NCBI RefSeq assembly: GCF_900113005.1
Contig: NZ_FONW01000005.1
Coordinates: 212,002-276,001 of the forward strand
Reading direction: 5' to 3'
DNA: 64,000 nucleotides
Source of the DNA: Sunxiuqinia elliptica
GTDB lineage: Bacteria > Bacteroidota > Bacteroidia > Bacteroidales > Prolixibacteraceae
Part shown: piece by piece, positions 52,411-61,663 of the stretch
Numbering within the stretch: position 1 is the first letter of the stretch
How the letters are laid out: each line of letters begins with the position of its first letter
The notes under the pieces: model-generated
The model's input: the letters and a program-made list of their open reading frames with translations, nothing else
What the model was told of the DNA's origin: nothing
The model's database searches: none
Made by a program: the position numbers and the translations under genes

Positions 52411-53544
52411 ATGAGTAGTGTAAATCGGTTAGCATCCAGAGAACCATTAGAAGAAATCCTGAAAAGTAGAGCGGAGATTTCTGGAATTGAGTACATCAAA
52501 GATATTTTAGCGTCGATGTCTTCAATCGTTTGTATCTTGAATAAACAGAACCAGATTGTCTTCTCAAATGATGTCCTTCTACAAAAATACAATTTCGATT
52601 TAGAGAAAAATATTCTTGGCGTTAGACCCGGTGAAGTGTTCAAATGTGTAAATGCGAACAACGAAACTGGAGGATGTGGAACATCTGAGCGTTGTGAGTA
52701 TTGTGGAGCCCGAACAGCTTTTGAAGAAGCTTGGTCTAAAATGGAAAAAGTGATTCATGAATGCAAAATCACTTCTCGGAAAGGTGACGAAATCTATCAA
52801 TTAGATTTAGAAGTTTCAGCGACACCAGTAACTTTTGAAAGTGAGTACTTGATTGTTGCGATCAATGATATTACTGAGCAAAATAGAAAGATTTTGTTGG
52901 AGCGGATTTTCTTTCACGATATCTTGAATATTGCAGGTAGTCTTCAAGGAGTGATTGATTTAGTTCCAAATTTATGCGAAGAGGAGCAAGAGACTTATCT
53001 TGAAGTTGCCGGATCTTTGACCGAACAAATTATTGATGAGATTAAGGCGCAACAACAAATGATCAAAGCTGAAAGTGGAGAACTTCAGGTGCATTTAAGA
53101 ATCCTCAATATTGATAAGGTGCTTAAAAAGTTGGGAGATCATATCCGCTTCCATAATGTCTCTCATGAAAAGGAAATCAAAATTCTCAACCATACAGAAT
53201 CGAAGGTTATTTGTAGTGACGAAACGCTATTGACACGAGTGCTGCTGAATATGGTTAAAAATGCGATGGAAGCAGTTCGGCAGGGTGAAGAAATTGTCTT
53301 GGAAGCAACTGATTTAGCAGATAGAGTGCGTTTTAGTGTGCACAATAATACCTACATTCCGCGAGAAATTCAGCTGCAGATATTTCAACGTTCCTACTCA
53401 ACCAAGGGGAACAATCGTGGAGTTGGCACCTACAGCATGAAACTTCTCGGTGAGAGTTATTTAAAAGGTTGTGTCGACTTTACGAGTACCGAAGAGGCCG
53501 GAACAACCTTCTTTATTGATCTTCCTAAGATTACTTTGGATTAA
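52411..53544 (+). CDS. Soluble histidine kinase with four-cysteine PAS domain
   Basis: A 377-aa kinase without membrane helices. The PAS-like region (about 25-155) contains C79, C89, C95 and C98 in the pattern C-V-N-A...G-G-C-G-T-S-E-R-C-E-Y-C-G-A, suited to binding a metal or Fe-S centre or to thiol redox sensing. The phospho-acceptor is H169 (F-F-H-D-I-L-N); N-box N-M-V-K-N-A-M-E-A and G-box N-N-R-G-V-G-T-Y-S follow. No response regulator is adjacent. Its stop codon shares a TTAA with the NADH-dehydrogenase gene. Redox or oxygen sensing is inference. Confidence 0.88.
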   Translation: MSSVNRLASREPLEEILKSRAEISGIEYIKDILASMSSIVCILNKQNQIVFSNDVLLQKYNFDLEKNILGVRPGEVFKCVNANNETGGCGTSERCEYCGARTAFEEAWSKMEKVIHECKITSRKGDEIYQLDLEVSATPVTFESEYLIVAINDITEQNRKILLERIFFHDILNIAGSLQGVIDLVPNLCEEEQETYLEVAGSLTEQIIDEIKAQQQMIKAESGELQVHLRILNIDKVLKKLGDHIRFHNVSHEKEIKILNHTESKVICSDETLLTRVLLNMVKNAMEAVRQGEEIVLEATDLADRVRFSVHNNTYIPREIQLQIFQRSYSTKGNNRGVGTYSMKLLGESYLKGCVDFTSTEEAGTTFFIDLPKITLD

Positions 53545-54863
53545 GGCGTTTGTTCTGTTTTTCGTGACGACGCTTTAATAATCAGTCGTAAGGATTGATC
53601 AAAGGTGAAGTATTTCCACAACCAGTTTATAAAAATCAGTAAGCGGTTTTTTACACCAACAATCGACATTAGGTGAACAAACATCCAGGTTAGCCAGGCA
53701 AAGGAGCCGCTAAATCGTAAGAAGGGAAGGTCGACGACTGCCCGATTTCGTCCGACAGTAGCCATTGAGCCTTTATCGTGGTATTCAAATTGCACCCAGG
53801 CTTTGCCTTCCTGCTCGTTTGTTAGATTGCCAGCTAAGGTTGACGCTTGTTGTAAGGCCACCTGTGCAACTTGTGGATGTCCGGTGGGGTAGTTGGGCGT
53901 TTCCATATAGGCAATATCGCCCAATGCAAATACATCTTTTAACCCATTAACTTGGTTATAGCGATCTACTATGATGCGGTTCCCACGAGCGATTTGATCA
54001 GCCTGGATTCCTTCCGGCGATTGACCTTGAATCCCTGCTGCCCAGATGAGGGTCTCTGTTTGAAAGCTTTCGTGGTCTTCCAATTTTACTGTTTTACCAT
54101 CGTAGTTAACCACTTTATGCGATAGCAGAACTTTAATCCCTAAATCATTCAGGTATTTTTTTGCTTTTTCACCCGATCTTTTGCTCATTCCTCCCAGCAG
54201 TTGCGGGCTGGCCTCAACCAAGGTGATTTCCATCGAGCTAAAATCAAGGTCGGGATAATCTTTGGGCAGAATGAACTTCTTCATTTCAGCTAAAGCTCCA
54301 CAAACTTCAACCCCGGTTGGACCGCCACCGACAACCAACACACTAAGTAACTGGCGGAGTTCTTTCGGATCGCGCACGGTTACTGCTTTTTCAAAGTTCA
54401 GCAAAATCCGGTTCCGCAGGTAAAGAGCTTCGGAGACGGATTTCATCGGGACTCCATAAGTTTCAAAGCTCTTGTTCCCAAAGAAATTTGTTGTAGCCCC
54501 TGTGGCAAGCACAAGGTAATCGTACCACATGTGTCCAAGTGATGTTTCAATTACCTTTTTCTCAGGTACAATACGTTCAACATTGGTAATACGAACGTAA
54601 ACATTTTTGATTTTCTGAAACGCTTTTCGCAGCGGGAATGAGATGGAACTGGGCTCCAATCCAGAGGTCGCAACCTGGTAAAAAAGTGGTTGAAACTGGT
54701 GGTAATTATTACGATCTACCAAGACAATTTGGTAGTTCTTTTTATAAAGTTTTCGGGCCAATTTGAGTCCAGCAAAGCCTGCCCCCACAATAACTACCCG
54801 TTTCTGATCTGTTTCTGGAATATTAACTGGCATGACAATTTTTTTTTCAGAAACAAACCGCAT
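53541..54863 (-). CDS. Type II NADH:quinone oxidoreductase (NDH-2)
   Basis: A membrane-associated flavoprotein that passes electrons from NADH to quinone without pumping protons. FAD site V-V-I-V-G-A-G-F-A-G-L, NADH site V-V-G-G-G-P-T-G-V-E-V-C-G and the F-A-L-G-D block are present. The open frame extends to 55004, but the first 47 residues overlap a terminator and a promoter-like TACTTTCG, so I place the start at 54863 (440 aa); 54833 is also possible. The C-terminal amphipathic/hydrophobic segment should bind the membrane. Confidence 0.93.
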   Translation of the reverse strand: MRFVSEKKIVMPVNIPETDQKRVVIVGAGFAGLKLARKLYKKNYQIVLVDRNNYHQFQPLFYQVATSGLEPSSISFPLRKAFQKIKNVYVRITNVERIVPEKKVIETSLGHMWYDYLVLATGATTNFFGNKSFETYGVPMKSVSEALYLRNRILLNFEKAVTVRDPKELRQLLSVLVVGGGPTGVEVCGALAEMKKFILPKDYPDLDFSSMEITLVEASPQLLGGMSKRSGEKAKKYLNDLGIKVLLSHKVVNYDGKTVKLEDHESFQTETLIWAAGIQGQSPEGIQADQIARGNRIIVDRYNQVNGLKDVFALGDIAYMETPNYPTGHPQVAQVALQQASTLAGNLTNEQEGKAWVQFEYHDKGSMATVGRNRAVVDLPFLRFSGSFAWLTWMFVHLMSIVGVKNRLLIFINWLWKYFTFDQSLRLIIKASSRKTEQTP

Positions 54864-54920
54864 GATAGATTGTTCCCGCGTTTTCCGACGAAAGTACAAA
54901 ATGAATGGAAAACAAAGAAA

Positions 54921-55008
54921 GCCTTTTTTTATAAAAAGGCATGGGGCCCCGAACCCAGGGATCGTTTGAGCAATCAATTTATAGAAAAGAGGTCGGGGTC
55001 CCAATGCC
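54921..55008 (-). terminator. Terminator of the SulP gene
   Basis: On the minus strand a 16-nt arm (55008-54993) pairs with 54952-54938 (two imperfections) across a 40-nt loop. TTTTTAT follows, and then a second small hairpin at 54940-54921. Confidence 0.7.
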
Positions 55009-55044
55009 AGGCAGCCAATAGGCAGAATGGTTGGCTGTGTTTAT

Positions 55045-56685
55045 TTATATTTTTGAGAGTCGTTCTTTCGCTTTCTGAACAGCTAAGTCGAAGCTTGGAA
55101 GGATCATATTCGGGTCAAGTAAATCAACCAGTTTATTTTTCTCCAGTTCTTTTAATACCTCGGGGCGCACACCGGAAAGAATGACGGTTGTTTTCGAATG
55201 GTGTAAATCTTCGATGACAGCTTCCAGGTTATGCAGGCCGGTTGAATCGATAAATGGCACATGGCGCATACGAATAATCAGCACCTTGGATTTTTGCCCA
55301 ATGCTTTTTAGGGTTGAGCAATACTGCTTAGCCGAAGCAAAGAAAAAAGGACCACTGATTTCGTAGATTCCGACACCTTCAGGCAGGTCGTTGTAGTTTT
55401 CAAGAACATCACTGTCTACCTCCAACTCTGTTTGGTGGCTTACATCAGCCATTCGTTTCATAAAGAGCAATGCAGATAGCGCAATGCCAATTTGAATGGC
55501 GTAAGTTAAATCAACCAAAACTGTTAGGAAGAACGTTACCAGTAAAATGAGAATGTCGAACCCGGATCCTTTCAAAATGGATACAAAGGAACGCCATTCG
55601 CTCATATTATAGGCCACCACAATCAGAATACCAGCCAGACAGGACATGGGAATGAGTTTGGCCCATTGCCCAAAGAAAAGCATAATCAGCAGCAGGGTGA
55701 TTGCGTGGATGACACCAGCCACTGGCGTGCGACCGCCGTTTTTTACGTTGGTTGCTGTACGCGCTATTGCTCCGGTGGCAGGAATTCCTCCAAAGATGGG
55801 AGTAACCACGTTGGCAACACCCTGGGCAATCAATTCGGTATTGGAGCGATGGTTGCCACCAATCATCCCATCGGAAACGACAGCCGAAAGGAGCGACTCA
55901 ATACCTCCAAGCAGGGCGATTGTTAGTGCAGGCGCAATATAGTTTGCCAAGTTGCTCCATTCAATGCCCGGGAAGTCAACCTGAATGGTTTTAGGAATTT
56001 CACCAAAAACGGTTTCAATAGTGGTCACGGGAAGTTTTAATAGTTGCACCAAGGCGGTAATAACGATGATGGCGATGAATGACCCTGGAATTTTCTTCGT
56101 GACTTTTCCCGAGAATATGGTAATGAGAATTGTTGCTAGCGAAATGCCAACAGCATACGGATTGATTGAGTTTATTTCAGAGAAATAACTGCCCCATTTG
56201 GGGATAAAATCAGCTGGAAGATTGGCAATTTCGAGTCCAAGAGCATCTTTGATTTGCGTTGTGAAAATAACCAAGGCAATACCACTGGTAAAGCCAACAA
56301 CGAGTGGGTGAGGGATAAATTTCAACAGCGAACCAAGTCGGAGTAGGCCGAAAGCAATGAGAAAAACTCCTGCAAGCATTGTTGAAATCATCAGGCCATC
56401 GAGCCCATAGGTTTGAACAATCCCAAAAACAATAACGATAAACGCTCCGGTTGGGCCGCCTATTTGTACGCGGCTTCCTCCCAATACAGAAATAATTAAT
56501 CCAGCAATAATCGCTGTAACTAACCCTTTTTCAGGCGATACACCTGAAGCTACGGCAAAAGCAATTGCCAGTGGTAGCGCAACAATACCAACAATGATTC
56601 CAGCAAACACATCTTTTGAAAACTGGTGCTTGCTATACCCCTGCTTGAGAACACTCACAAGCTTGGGATTGAACAGATGTCCCAT
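55045..56685 (-). CDS. SulP-family anion carrier with STAS domain
   Basis: A 546-aa inner-membrane protein with about 10-12 helices in the SulP fold (D-V-F-A-G-I-I-V-G-I-V-A-L-P-L-A-I-A-F-A and G-L-x-x-A-I-I-A-G) and a cytosolic STAS domain (about 435-546; F-I-D-S-T-G-L-H-N-L). SulP proteins carry sulfate, bicarbonate or other anions. In this sulfatase-rich genome sulfate is tempting, but nothing in the sequence decides it. A possible -7 box TACATTTG (minus strand, 56722-56715) lies 30 nt upstream. Confidence 0.93.
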   Translation of the reverse strand: MGHLFNPKLVSVLKQGYSKHQFSKDVFAGIIVGIVALPLAIAFAVASGVSPEKGLVTAIIAGLIISVLGGSRVQIGGPTGAFIVIVFGIVQTYGLDGLMISTMLAGVFLIAFGLLRLGSLLKFIPHPLVVGFTSGIALVIFTTQIKDALGLEIANLPADFIPKWGSYFSEINSINPYAVGISLATILITIFSGKVTKKIPGSFIAIIVITALVQLLKLPVTTIETVFGEIPKTIQVDFPGIEWSNLANYIAPALTIALLGGIESLLSAVVSDGMIGGNHRSNTELIAQGVANVVTPIFGGIPATGAIARTATNVKNGGRTPVAGVIHAITLLLIMLFFGQWAKLIPMSCLAGILIVVAYNMSEWRSFVSILKGSGFDILILLVTFFLTVLVDLTYAIQIGIALSALLFMKRMADVSHQTELEVDSDVLENYNDLPEGVGIYEISGPFFFASAKQYCSTLKSIGQKSKVLIIRMRHVPFIDSTGLHNLEAVIEDLHHSKTTVILSGVRPEVLKELEKNKLVDLLDPNMILPSFDLAVQKAKERLSKI

Positions 56686-56887
56686 AAAATTGTCGAATTT
56701 TGAAATTGGAGCTGCAAATGTATGGACAATTTGCTGTCATTGTTCTGAAAACCAAGGTTAAATTTTCCTTAAGAGAATTTGTGGGGTGTTTAATTCGATG
56801 TATTGTAGTTGTTTAGGTTGGTTTGTGGGTGGCGTAAATGACAAGGGGGATGGAGATTTTGAGCGATAAAAATGAACAATATTTCAT

Positions 56888-58495
56888 CTAAATGCCTTTT
56901 TCAGCTGTGAATAATGATTTTTGTTCCGTCTTTTTATTCTCTTGGGAATGTGCCGGAAGTATCACCATAAAGGAACTTCCAATTTGGGGAGTACTTTGAA
57001 TTTTTAGTTCGCCGCCATTCTTTTTTATAAAATCTTTAACAATCAGTAAGCCCAGTCCGGTGCCTTTTTCGTTGTTTGTCCCTGGCGTAGATCGCAGTTC
57101 ATTGGATTGAAGCAGTTGATCAATTTGCTTTTGCTCCATTCCAATTCCAGAGTCTTTGACACACAAAACAATGGAATCGTCTTCTTTTTTTGCAGATAAG
57201 GTGATATTACCTTCAGGAGGAGTGAACTTGATGGCATTGTTGAGTAGGTTATTGATAATGATGGTCAAGGTATGTTTGTCGGCTAATACGAAGTGTTCAT
57301 TGGCAACTTTATTCAGTAACACGATTTCTTTTTGATGGGCATTCGATGAAAAAGATTCGATACTTGTTGCAACAGTGGAGTTTAGCTGGATCGGCTCTTT
57401 CCGAAGAAAGATCTTCCCACTTTGCGAGCGTGACCAGGTTAATAGGTTTTCCAGCATTTCATAAAATCCTGTTGCCGAGGTATTCACAGACTCAATCATT
57501 CGTTTGCGATCTGCATCGGTGTAGGAATCATACCGAACCTTTAGAAGATTCATAAATCCTAAAATGGAGTTGAACGGATTTTTAAGATCATGACTAATAA
57601 TCGACATGAAGGTGTCTTTGGTTTTATTCGACTCGGCCAGTTCTTCGTTTAACGAATTGATGGCTGCAATTTTTGTTCTCAGCTCTTGTGCCATGCTGTT
57701 AAATGATTCTGCAAGCACAAGAAGTTCTCCTTTGGCATCGAGCGATACTTCTGTGTCTAAGTCGCCTTGCCGGATTGCTTCAGTTCCTTGGATGAGCTTT
57801 TTTAGCGGTCCCGAAATGGAACGAGCAATGTACAGCCCAATGGCAAGTGATAGCAGGATGCTAAGCACGGTAAGCGTGATGCCGGCCTTTACAGCTCTTT
57901 CTACATTTTGATCCAGTTCTTTGATGACTGTTTGAACTTCGTGTTGCGCATCTTCTTTGAGGTGCTGGATTAGCTGTTGGGCGATAAGCAAAGTAGGCTC
58001 AGTTTGCGAACGAAAAAGGTGTCGCGCTTGGTTGTATCGATGGAGTTCGTACAAACGCATGCTTTGATTAGCCGATAAAGAGAACTGGTTGATAATGGTG
58101 TTTAGCGAGTCGATTAAGAGCAGTTCTTCTTGTTCCATCTGTTTTTGTTCTGGCTTTTCAGAACGCTCCAAATCGTTTGTTGTTGCCTCTTTTAGTTGCT
58201 TTAATGAATTTTGAAGAGCAACGGTATTTTCTCTGATTCTTGTTCGATATAATGCTTGATCGCTGGTTGGTAAGCTGCCTGCTTGTTCTTGAAATAAACG
58301 CAACAGGGAATGCGTTATTAGTTGCAAACTAAGTTCTATTTTGCTTGACTCTGATAGCTCCTGCCTTTTGGAATGTTCCAAGGCATCAATCTTCCGAATG
58401 ATTTTTTTATTGTGGTGAAGGGCATAGTAATCAATCAGAGCCATTATTGCAACGACAGTGATAAAACCTAACAAAATCCTTTTCCAAATTTCCAT
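56888..58495 (-). CDS. Membrane sensor histidine kinase
   Basis: A 535-aa kinase. Membrane helix 1 (about 7-25), a periplasmic helical bundle (about 30-202), helix 2 (about 203-223), HAMP (about 224-277), H302 (I-I-S-H-D-L-K-N-P-F-N) and an ATPase domain (N-N-L-L-N-N-A-I-K-F-T, G-I-G-M, G-T-G-L-G-L-L-I) are all present. No response regulator is encoded next to it. The next gene upstream, 380 nt away on the same strand, codes a DUF3365 haem lipoprotein, which may be a partner sensor. Confidence 0.93.
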   Translation of the reverse strand: MEIWKRILLGFITVVAIMALIDYYALHHNKKIIRKIDALEHSKRQELSESSKIELSLQLITHSLLRLFQEQAGSLPTSDQALYRTRIRENTVALQNSLKQLKEATTNDLERSEKPEQKQMEQEELLLIDSLNTIINQFSLSANQSMRLYELHRYNQARHLFRSQTEPTLLIAQQLIQHLKEDAQHEVQTVIKELDQNVERAVKAGITLTVLSILLSLAIGLYIARSISGPLKKLIQGTEAIRQGDLDTEVSLDAKGELLVLAESFNSMAQELRTKIAAINSLNEELAESNKTKDTFMSIISHDLKNPFNSILGFMNLLKVRYDSYTDADRKRMIESVNTSATGFYEMLENLLTWSRSQSGKIFLRKEPIQLNSTVATSIESFSSNAHQKEIVLLNKVANEHFVLADKHTLTIIINNLLNNAIKFTPPEGNITLSAKKEDDSIVLCVKDSGIGMEQKQIDQLLQSNELRSTPGTNNEKGTGLGLLIVKDFIKKNGGELKIQSTPQIGSSFMVILPAHSQENKKTEQKSLFTAEKGI

Positions 58496-58875
58496 GCGCC
58501 CTTTTGCTAAAAATGCATCATTTGCCTTAGATGTCAGATGACTTGCTTCGTTTCAACTTTACAAGTTTTTTACTTTCGCAATACTTGATTGAACTCGTTA
58601 ATCTAAAGGAAGGCCTTTACTCGAAAGCGCTCACAAATTAAGGAAAAATCAGAACATTTTTGTTCTAAAATCGAAATAAAAATAGTTTATAAAACATTGA
58701 ATACTAGTCCTTGTATGCCTTGTGGTACAGCTGGTTTTATTCCTTATGTTATCTTAGTTTTTTTAGAACGGCCTCTGTCTCGTGCTTTAATCTTTTGATA
58801 ACAACCGATCACCTGCTAGCTACTGACAGAAATGATGTATGATAAAAAAAATTAATATGATTTTTAGGATTTGGA
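58496..58875. other. 380-nt gap upstream of the histidine kinase
   Basis: A+T-rich. I see no gene, RNA or strong hairpin. TTTTTTACTTTCGC at about 58566 resembles a plus-strand -7 box but no plus-strand gene follows nearby. Confidence 0.4.
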
Positions 58876-59466
58876 TTAATCTTTCTGAATGTTGAATTGG
58901 ATTTTCCATAAACCTCTCAGTTCATTTAATTGGTAGTTGGTCGCTTGATCATTGGGGTAAAGTGTTTGTAGCTTTTGGGCCGTTTGTGGGGCAATTTCAT
59001 TCACACTTCCGTGGCATTGTAAGCAGGTTGGTATGCCGATTTTTATTGGTTTGTAATACAGAAGTTGATTTGCCAAGTAAACAAGGGTATCTTTCTGCTG
59101 TCCTACTTTATGATTTTCAGCCGTCCACTGCCAAATCAAACTATCGGTTTGGTTCTTTAAGCTGTTTGCTGCGTTTCTTGGGCGATCTGTAATTCGTTCG
59201 ATGGTACAATTGTTGATTTGGCTTAGGCTGTCTGTCAGCGAAAAAGCCTTTAGATTACAGAAGGATACGGCATACTGGCTTCCTCCTTGCTGCATGGCTT
59301 GACCAACATGGTTGAGCAAAACAGCTTGTGTTTGATTGGAGATAGCTGCTCCCTTGGCAATTAGTTTATGGTAGGTTTTTTTCGCAATGGGCTGATGTTG
59401 CTTGGTCGAAGTACAGGAGAATATACCGAGCAGGACTAAAAATAGCGAGACATGCATTATTTTCAT
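58876..59466 (-). CDS. DUF3365 (Tll0287-like) haem c lipoprotein
   Basis: The start is placed at 59466 because the 11 residues before it are not signal-like; 59457 is an alternative. The 196-aa product has a lipobox (G-I-F-S-C, Cys18) and one haem-attachment motif C-L-Q-C-H (148-152) near the C-terminus, as in DUF3365 proteins. Family members are often fused to histidine kinases as redox or gas sensors. Here it is free-standing, on the same strand as the kinase at 56888, so a sensing partnership is possible. The cysteine pair in S-F-C-N-L and N-N-C-T may form a disulfide. Confidence 0.83.
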   Translation of the reverse strand: MKIMHVSLFLVLLGIFSCTSTKQHQPIAKKTYHKLIAKGAAISNQTQAVLLNHVGQAMQQGGSQYAVSFCNLKAFSLTDSLSQINNCTIERITDRPRNAANSLKNQTDSLIWQWTAENHKVGQQKDTLVYLANQLLYYKPIKIGIPTCLQCHGSVNEIAPQTAQKLQTLYPNDQATNYQLNELRGLWKIQFNIQKD

Positions 59467-59558
59467 GAGCGTTTTTGGTTTTAATTGTTGGTAAGGCATA
59501 CGTTATTCTTTTAATATTTGTTTATGTTTAGGTCAGTTATACAAACAAGCTGTTCGAC

Positions 59559-60014
59559 ATGAAGGTTCGAAAATTAACAAGGGGGGAGGAGATCCCTTAT
59601 AATTTATTATTGCTTGGCGATGAAACGGTTGAAGCTATCAACCGCTACATCGCCAAATCGACCTTATTTGTTTGCGAAGAAGCTGGTGAACTGATCGCTG
59701 TGAGTGCTTTGTTTCCGATCGATGCGCGTGTTGTTGAACTAAAAAATATTGCTGTTGTTCCGGCTTTTCAAGGCAAAGGAATTGGAAGCTTGCTATTGGA
59801 GCATGTTCAGGAAGAAATGAAGCTTGCGGGTTATGAGGAGATGCTTGTTGGAACTCCGGATGTCGCAATTAAACAGCTCACTTTTTACCGAAAATTGGGG
59901 TTTAAGAATGATCACATTCGCAAGAACTTTTTCCTTGACAATTACCCGGAACCGATTATTGAGGATGGTATTCAGTTAAAGGATATGCAGGTCATGAAAA
60001 AGCGCTTGAGCTAA
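59559..60014 (+). CDS. GNAT-family N-acetyltransferase
   Basis: A 151-aa cytosolic acetyltransferase. Motif A, V-V-P-A-F-Q-G-K-G-I-G-S-L-L-L (about 66-80), binds acetyl-CoA; C-terminal F-Y-R-K-L-G-F is the usual motif B. The acceptor is unknown. It is divergent from the DUF3365 gene and is the last ordinary gene before the repeat region. Confidence 0.9.
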   Translation: MKVRKLTRGEEIPYNLLLLGDETVEAINRYIAKSTLFVCEEAGELIAVSALFPIDARVVELKNIAVVPAFQGKGIGSLLLEHVQEEMKLAGYEEMLVGTPDVAIKQLTFYRKLGFKNDHIRKNFFLDNYPEPIIEDGIQLKDMQVMKKRLS

Positions 60015-60063
60015 AGAAATGGATGCCGGAGTTAGTACGCAAGTGAGTTTGAGTTGTTGAGGG

Positions 60064-60325
60064 CGCGTCTTCCTGAACTTCCTTCAGGAGCTACCTCCAC
60101 CTTGCTACACTTCTATTTGATACACGGTCCATCCGGTTTCCATCCTCCGTTCTCCTGTCTCCGTTTTCCTCTTTGCGCTCTGCTCTCTGCTCTTTTCTTT
60201 GCCCCAACGGGGCCAAAGCATTAACTCGAGGCAACGCCCTGTGGGTGTAGTAATGCACAACCAATAATCGGCGCAACTGCCAAGTATCGTTGAGCTCAAT
60301 GGCAAGCATGCGCCGAATAGGTTTC
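60064..60325. repeat. Diverged copy (C) of the intergenic repeat family
   Basis: From GCGTCTTCCTGAACTT to AAGCATGCGCC this stretch aligns in order with the repeat at 60764-61010: the TCCTGAA/TTCAGGA palindrome, CTTGCTACACTTCTATTTGA, the pyrimidine-rich 7-nt array, CCCCAACGGGGC, then GGCGCAA...ATGCGCC. Many substitutions show it is older. An apparent minus-strand frame inside (60091-60309) is part of the repeat and not a gene. Confidence 0.8.
60129..60200. repeat. Heptanucleotide (TCCnnnn) array
   Basis: TCC recurs at exact 7-nt steps over at least six units (about 60133-60172), then degenerates into CTCTGCTCTCTGCTC. It lies within repeat copy C. Confidence 0.65.
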
Positions 60326-60412
60326 CCAATTGATTATCGAATTCCCTTCTCACTCATTCCTCCAAAAGAACTTCTCCTTTTCTAAAGTTTGATCACAAAC
60401 AGCCTGCCGTTT

Positions 60413-60455
60413 CTCCTCCTTTTTGGCAAGGAGGAGTGGCATCAGTTTACTGATG
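60413..60455. repeat. Two small hairpins between repeat copies
   Basis: CTCCTCCTT (60413-60421) pairs with AAGGAGGAG (60428-60436), and CATCAG (60440-60445) with CTGATG (60450-60455). They look like folded remnants of a mobile or palindromic element. Confidence 0.4.
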
Positions 60456-60560
60456 TCGAGGTGGTTCTCTTCTCTTTATCAGTTTGAGGTTCCATTCCTT
60501 CCTAACTCTTCCGATCACATTAAACGAACTTGTCCTTTTGGCTTAATCCAAAAGAACGAA

Positions 60561-60949
60561 AAGAATCAAGGCTGACGATGCTTTTGAAGGAAAACGACGG
60601 ATCAGTCACTCCCCGAAACCCAACTCCTCCCGCTGGTCGTCAAACAGGGTTTTCTTAGCGAGTACCTACGCAAATTCCTTCCCTTGTTTTCTGGTTCAAA
60701 ACCCTCGTAGGCCAATCCTTTCTGTGATCATTAGTCGTTGAATTCGTGACTTCATCGGGTTTTGCGTCTTCCTGAACTTGTTTCAGGATCTACCTCCTCC
60801 TTGCTACACTTCTATTTGAAAAACTGCCCATCCTGTTTTCGTCTTCCGGTCTCCGATTCCTCTCTGCTCTTTGTCAGCCCAATCAACGCCCCAACGGGGC
60901 TAAAGCATTAGCTCGAGGCAATGCCTTGAGGATATTAAGGTAAAAATGA
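60561..60949. repeat. 389-nt direct repeat, copy A
   Basis: Matches copy B exactly 500 nt downstream with about 10 differences (roughly 97% identity). It contains the TCCTGAA/TTCAGGA palindrome and GCCCCAACGGGGC. No coding frame is conserved between the copies. Confidence 0.92.
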
Positions 60950-61060
60950 TTATTGGCGTAATTGCGAAGTCTTTGAATTGAGCTTAAGCAAGTATGCGCC
61001 AAATAAATAAACGTTTTTTTAAGACCATTCCTTTTCTCCTTGGATGAGAAAAGGAACCAA

Positions 61061-61449
61061 AAGAATCAAGGCTGACGATGCTTTTGAAGGAAAACTACGG
61101 ATCAGTCACTCCCCGAAAACCAACTCCTCCCGCTGGTCGTCAAACAGGGTTTTCTTAGCGAGTGCCTAGGCAAATTCCTTCCCTTGTTTTCTGGTTCAAA
61201 ACCCTCGTAGGCCAATCCTTTCTGTGATCATTAGTCGTTGAATTCGTGACTTCATCGGGTTTTGCGTCTTCCTGAACTTGTTTCAGGATCTACCTCCTCC
61301 TTGCTACACTTCTATTTGAAAAACTGCCCATCCTGTTTTCGTCTTCCGGTCTCCGATTCCTCTCTGCTCTTTTCCAGCCCAATCAACGCCCCAACGGGGC
61401 CAAAGCATTAACTTGAGGCAATGCCTTGAGGATATTAAGGTTAAAATGA
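61061..61449. repeat. 389-nt direct repeat, copy B
   Basis: Second copy at an offset of exactly 500 nt from copy A. The spacer (60950-61060) carries the GGCGTAA...ATGCGCC part also seen in copy C and then differs. Confidence 0.92.
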
Positions 61450-61663
61450 CTTCACCCGATCACCGTTGTCTTCCTGAATTTGTCAGCCACTTGTTGGCGC
61501 GGTTTTGCAAACGGTGCCTCGCTGATCAAGAAGTTATTTGACCTGATGGACAAGGCACAAATTACAAATTTGAGCCAGCGGGAAACAATGGAAATCTTAA
61601 AACCCTTGATTTTACTGTCCCCTAGCCAGATTGGACCCTCCACAAGCTCAATTGCCCCTCCCA

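Noticed and set aside
54864..55004. N-terminal extension of NDH-2
   Set aside because: The 47 extra codons cover the SulP terminator and a promoter-like box, so they are unlikely to be translated.
54938..55008. tRNA-like or structured RNA between NDH-2 and SulP genes
   Set aside because: Only one long stem with a T-run on the minus strand; it fits a terminator better.
60091..60353. Two minus-strand open frames of 72 and 82 codons
   Set aside because: They lie inside the repeat family, are not conserved in frame in the other copies, and their Glu/Arg/Thr-rich text comes from the 7-nt array.
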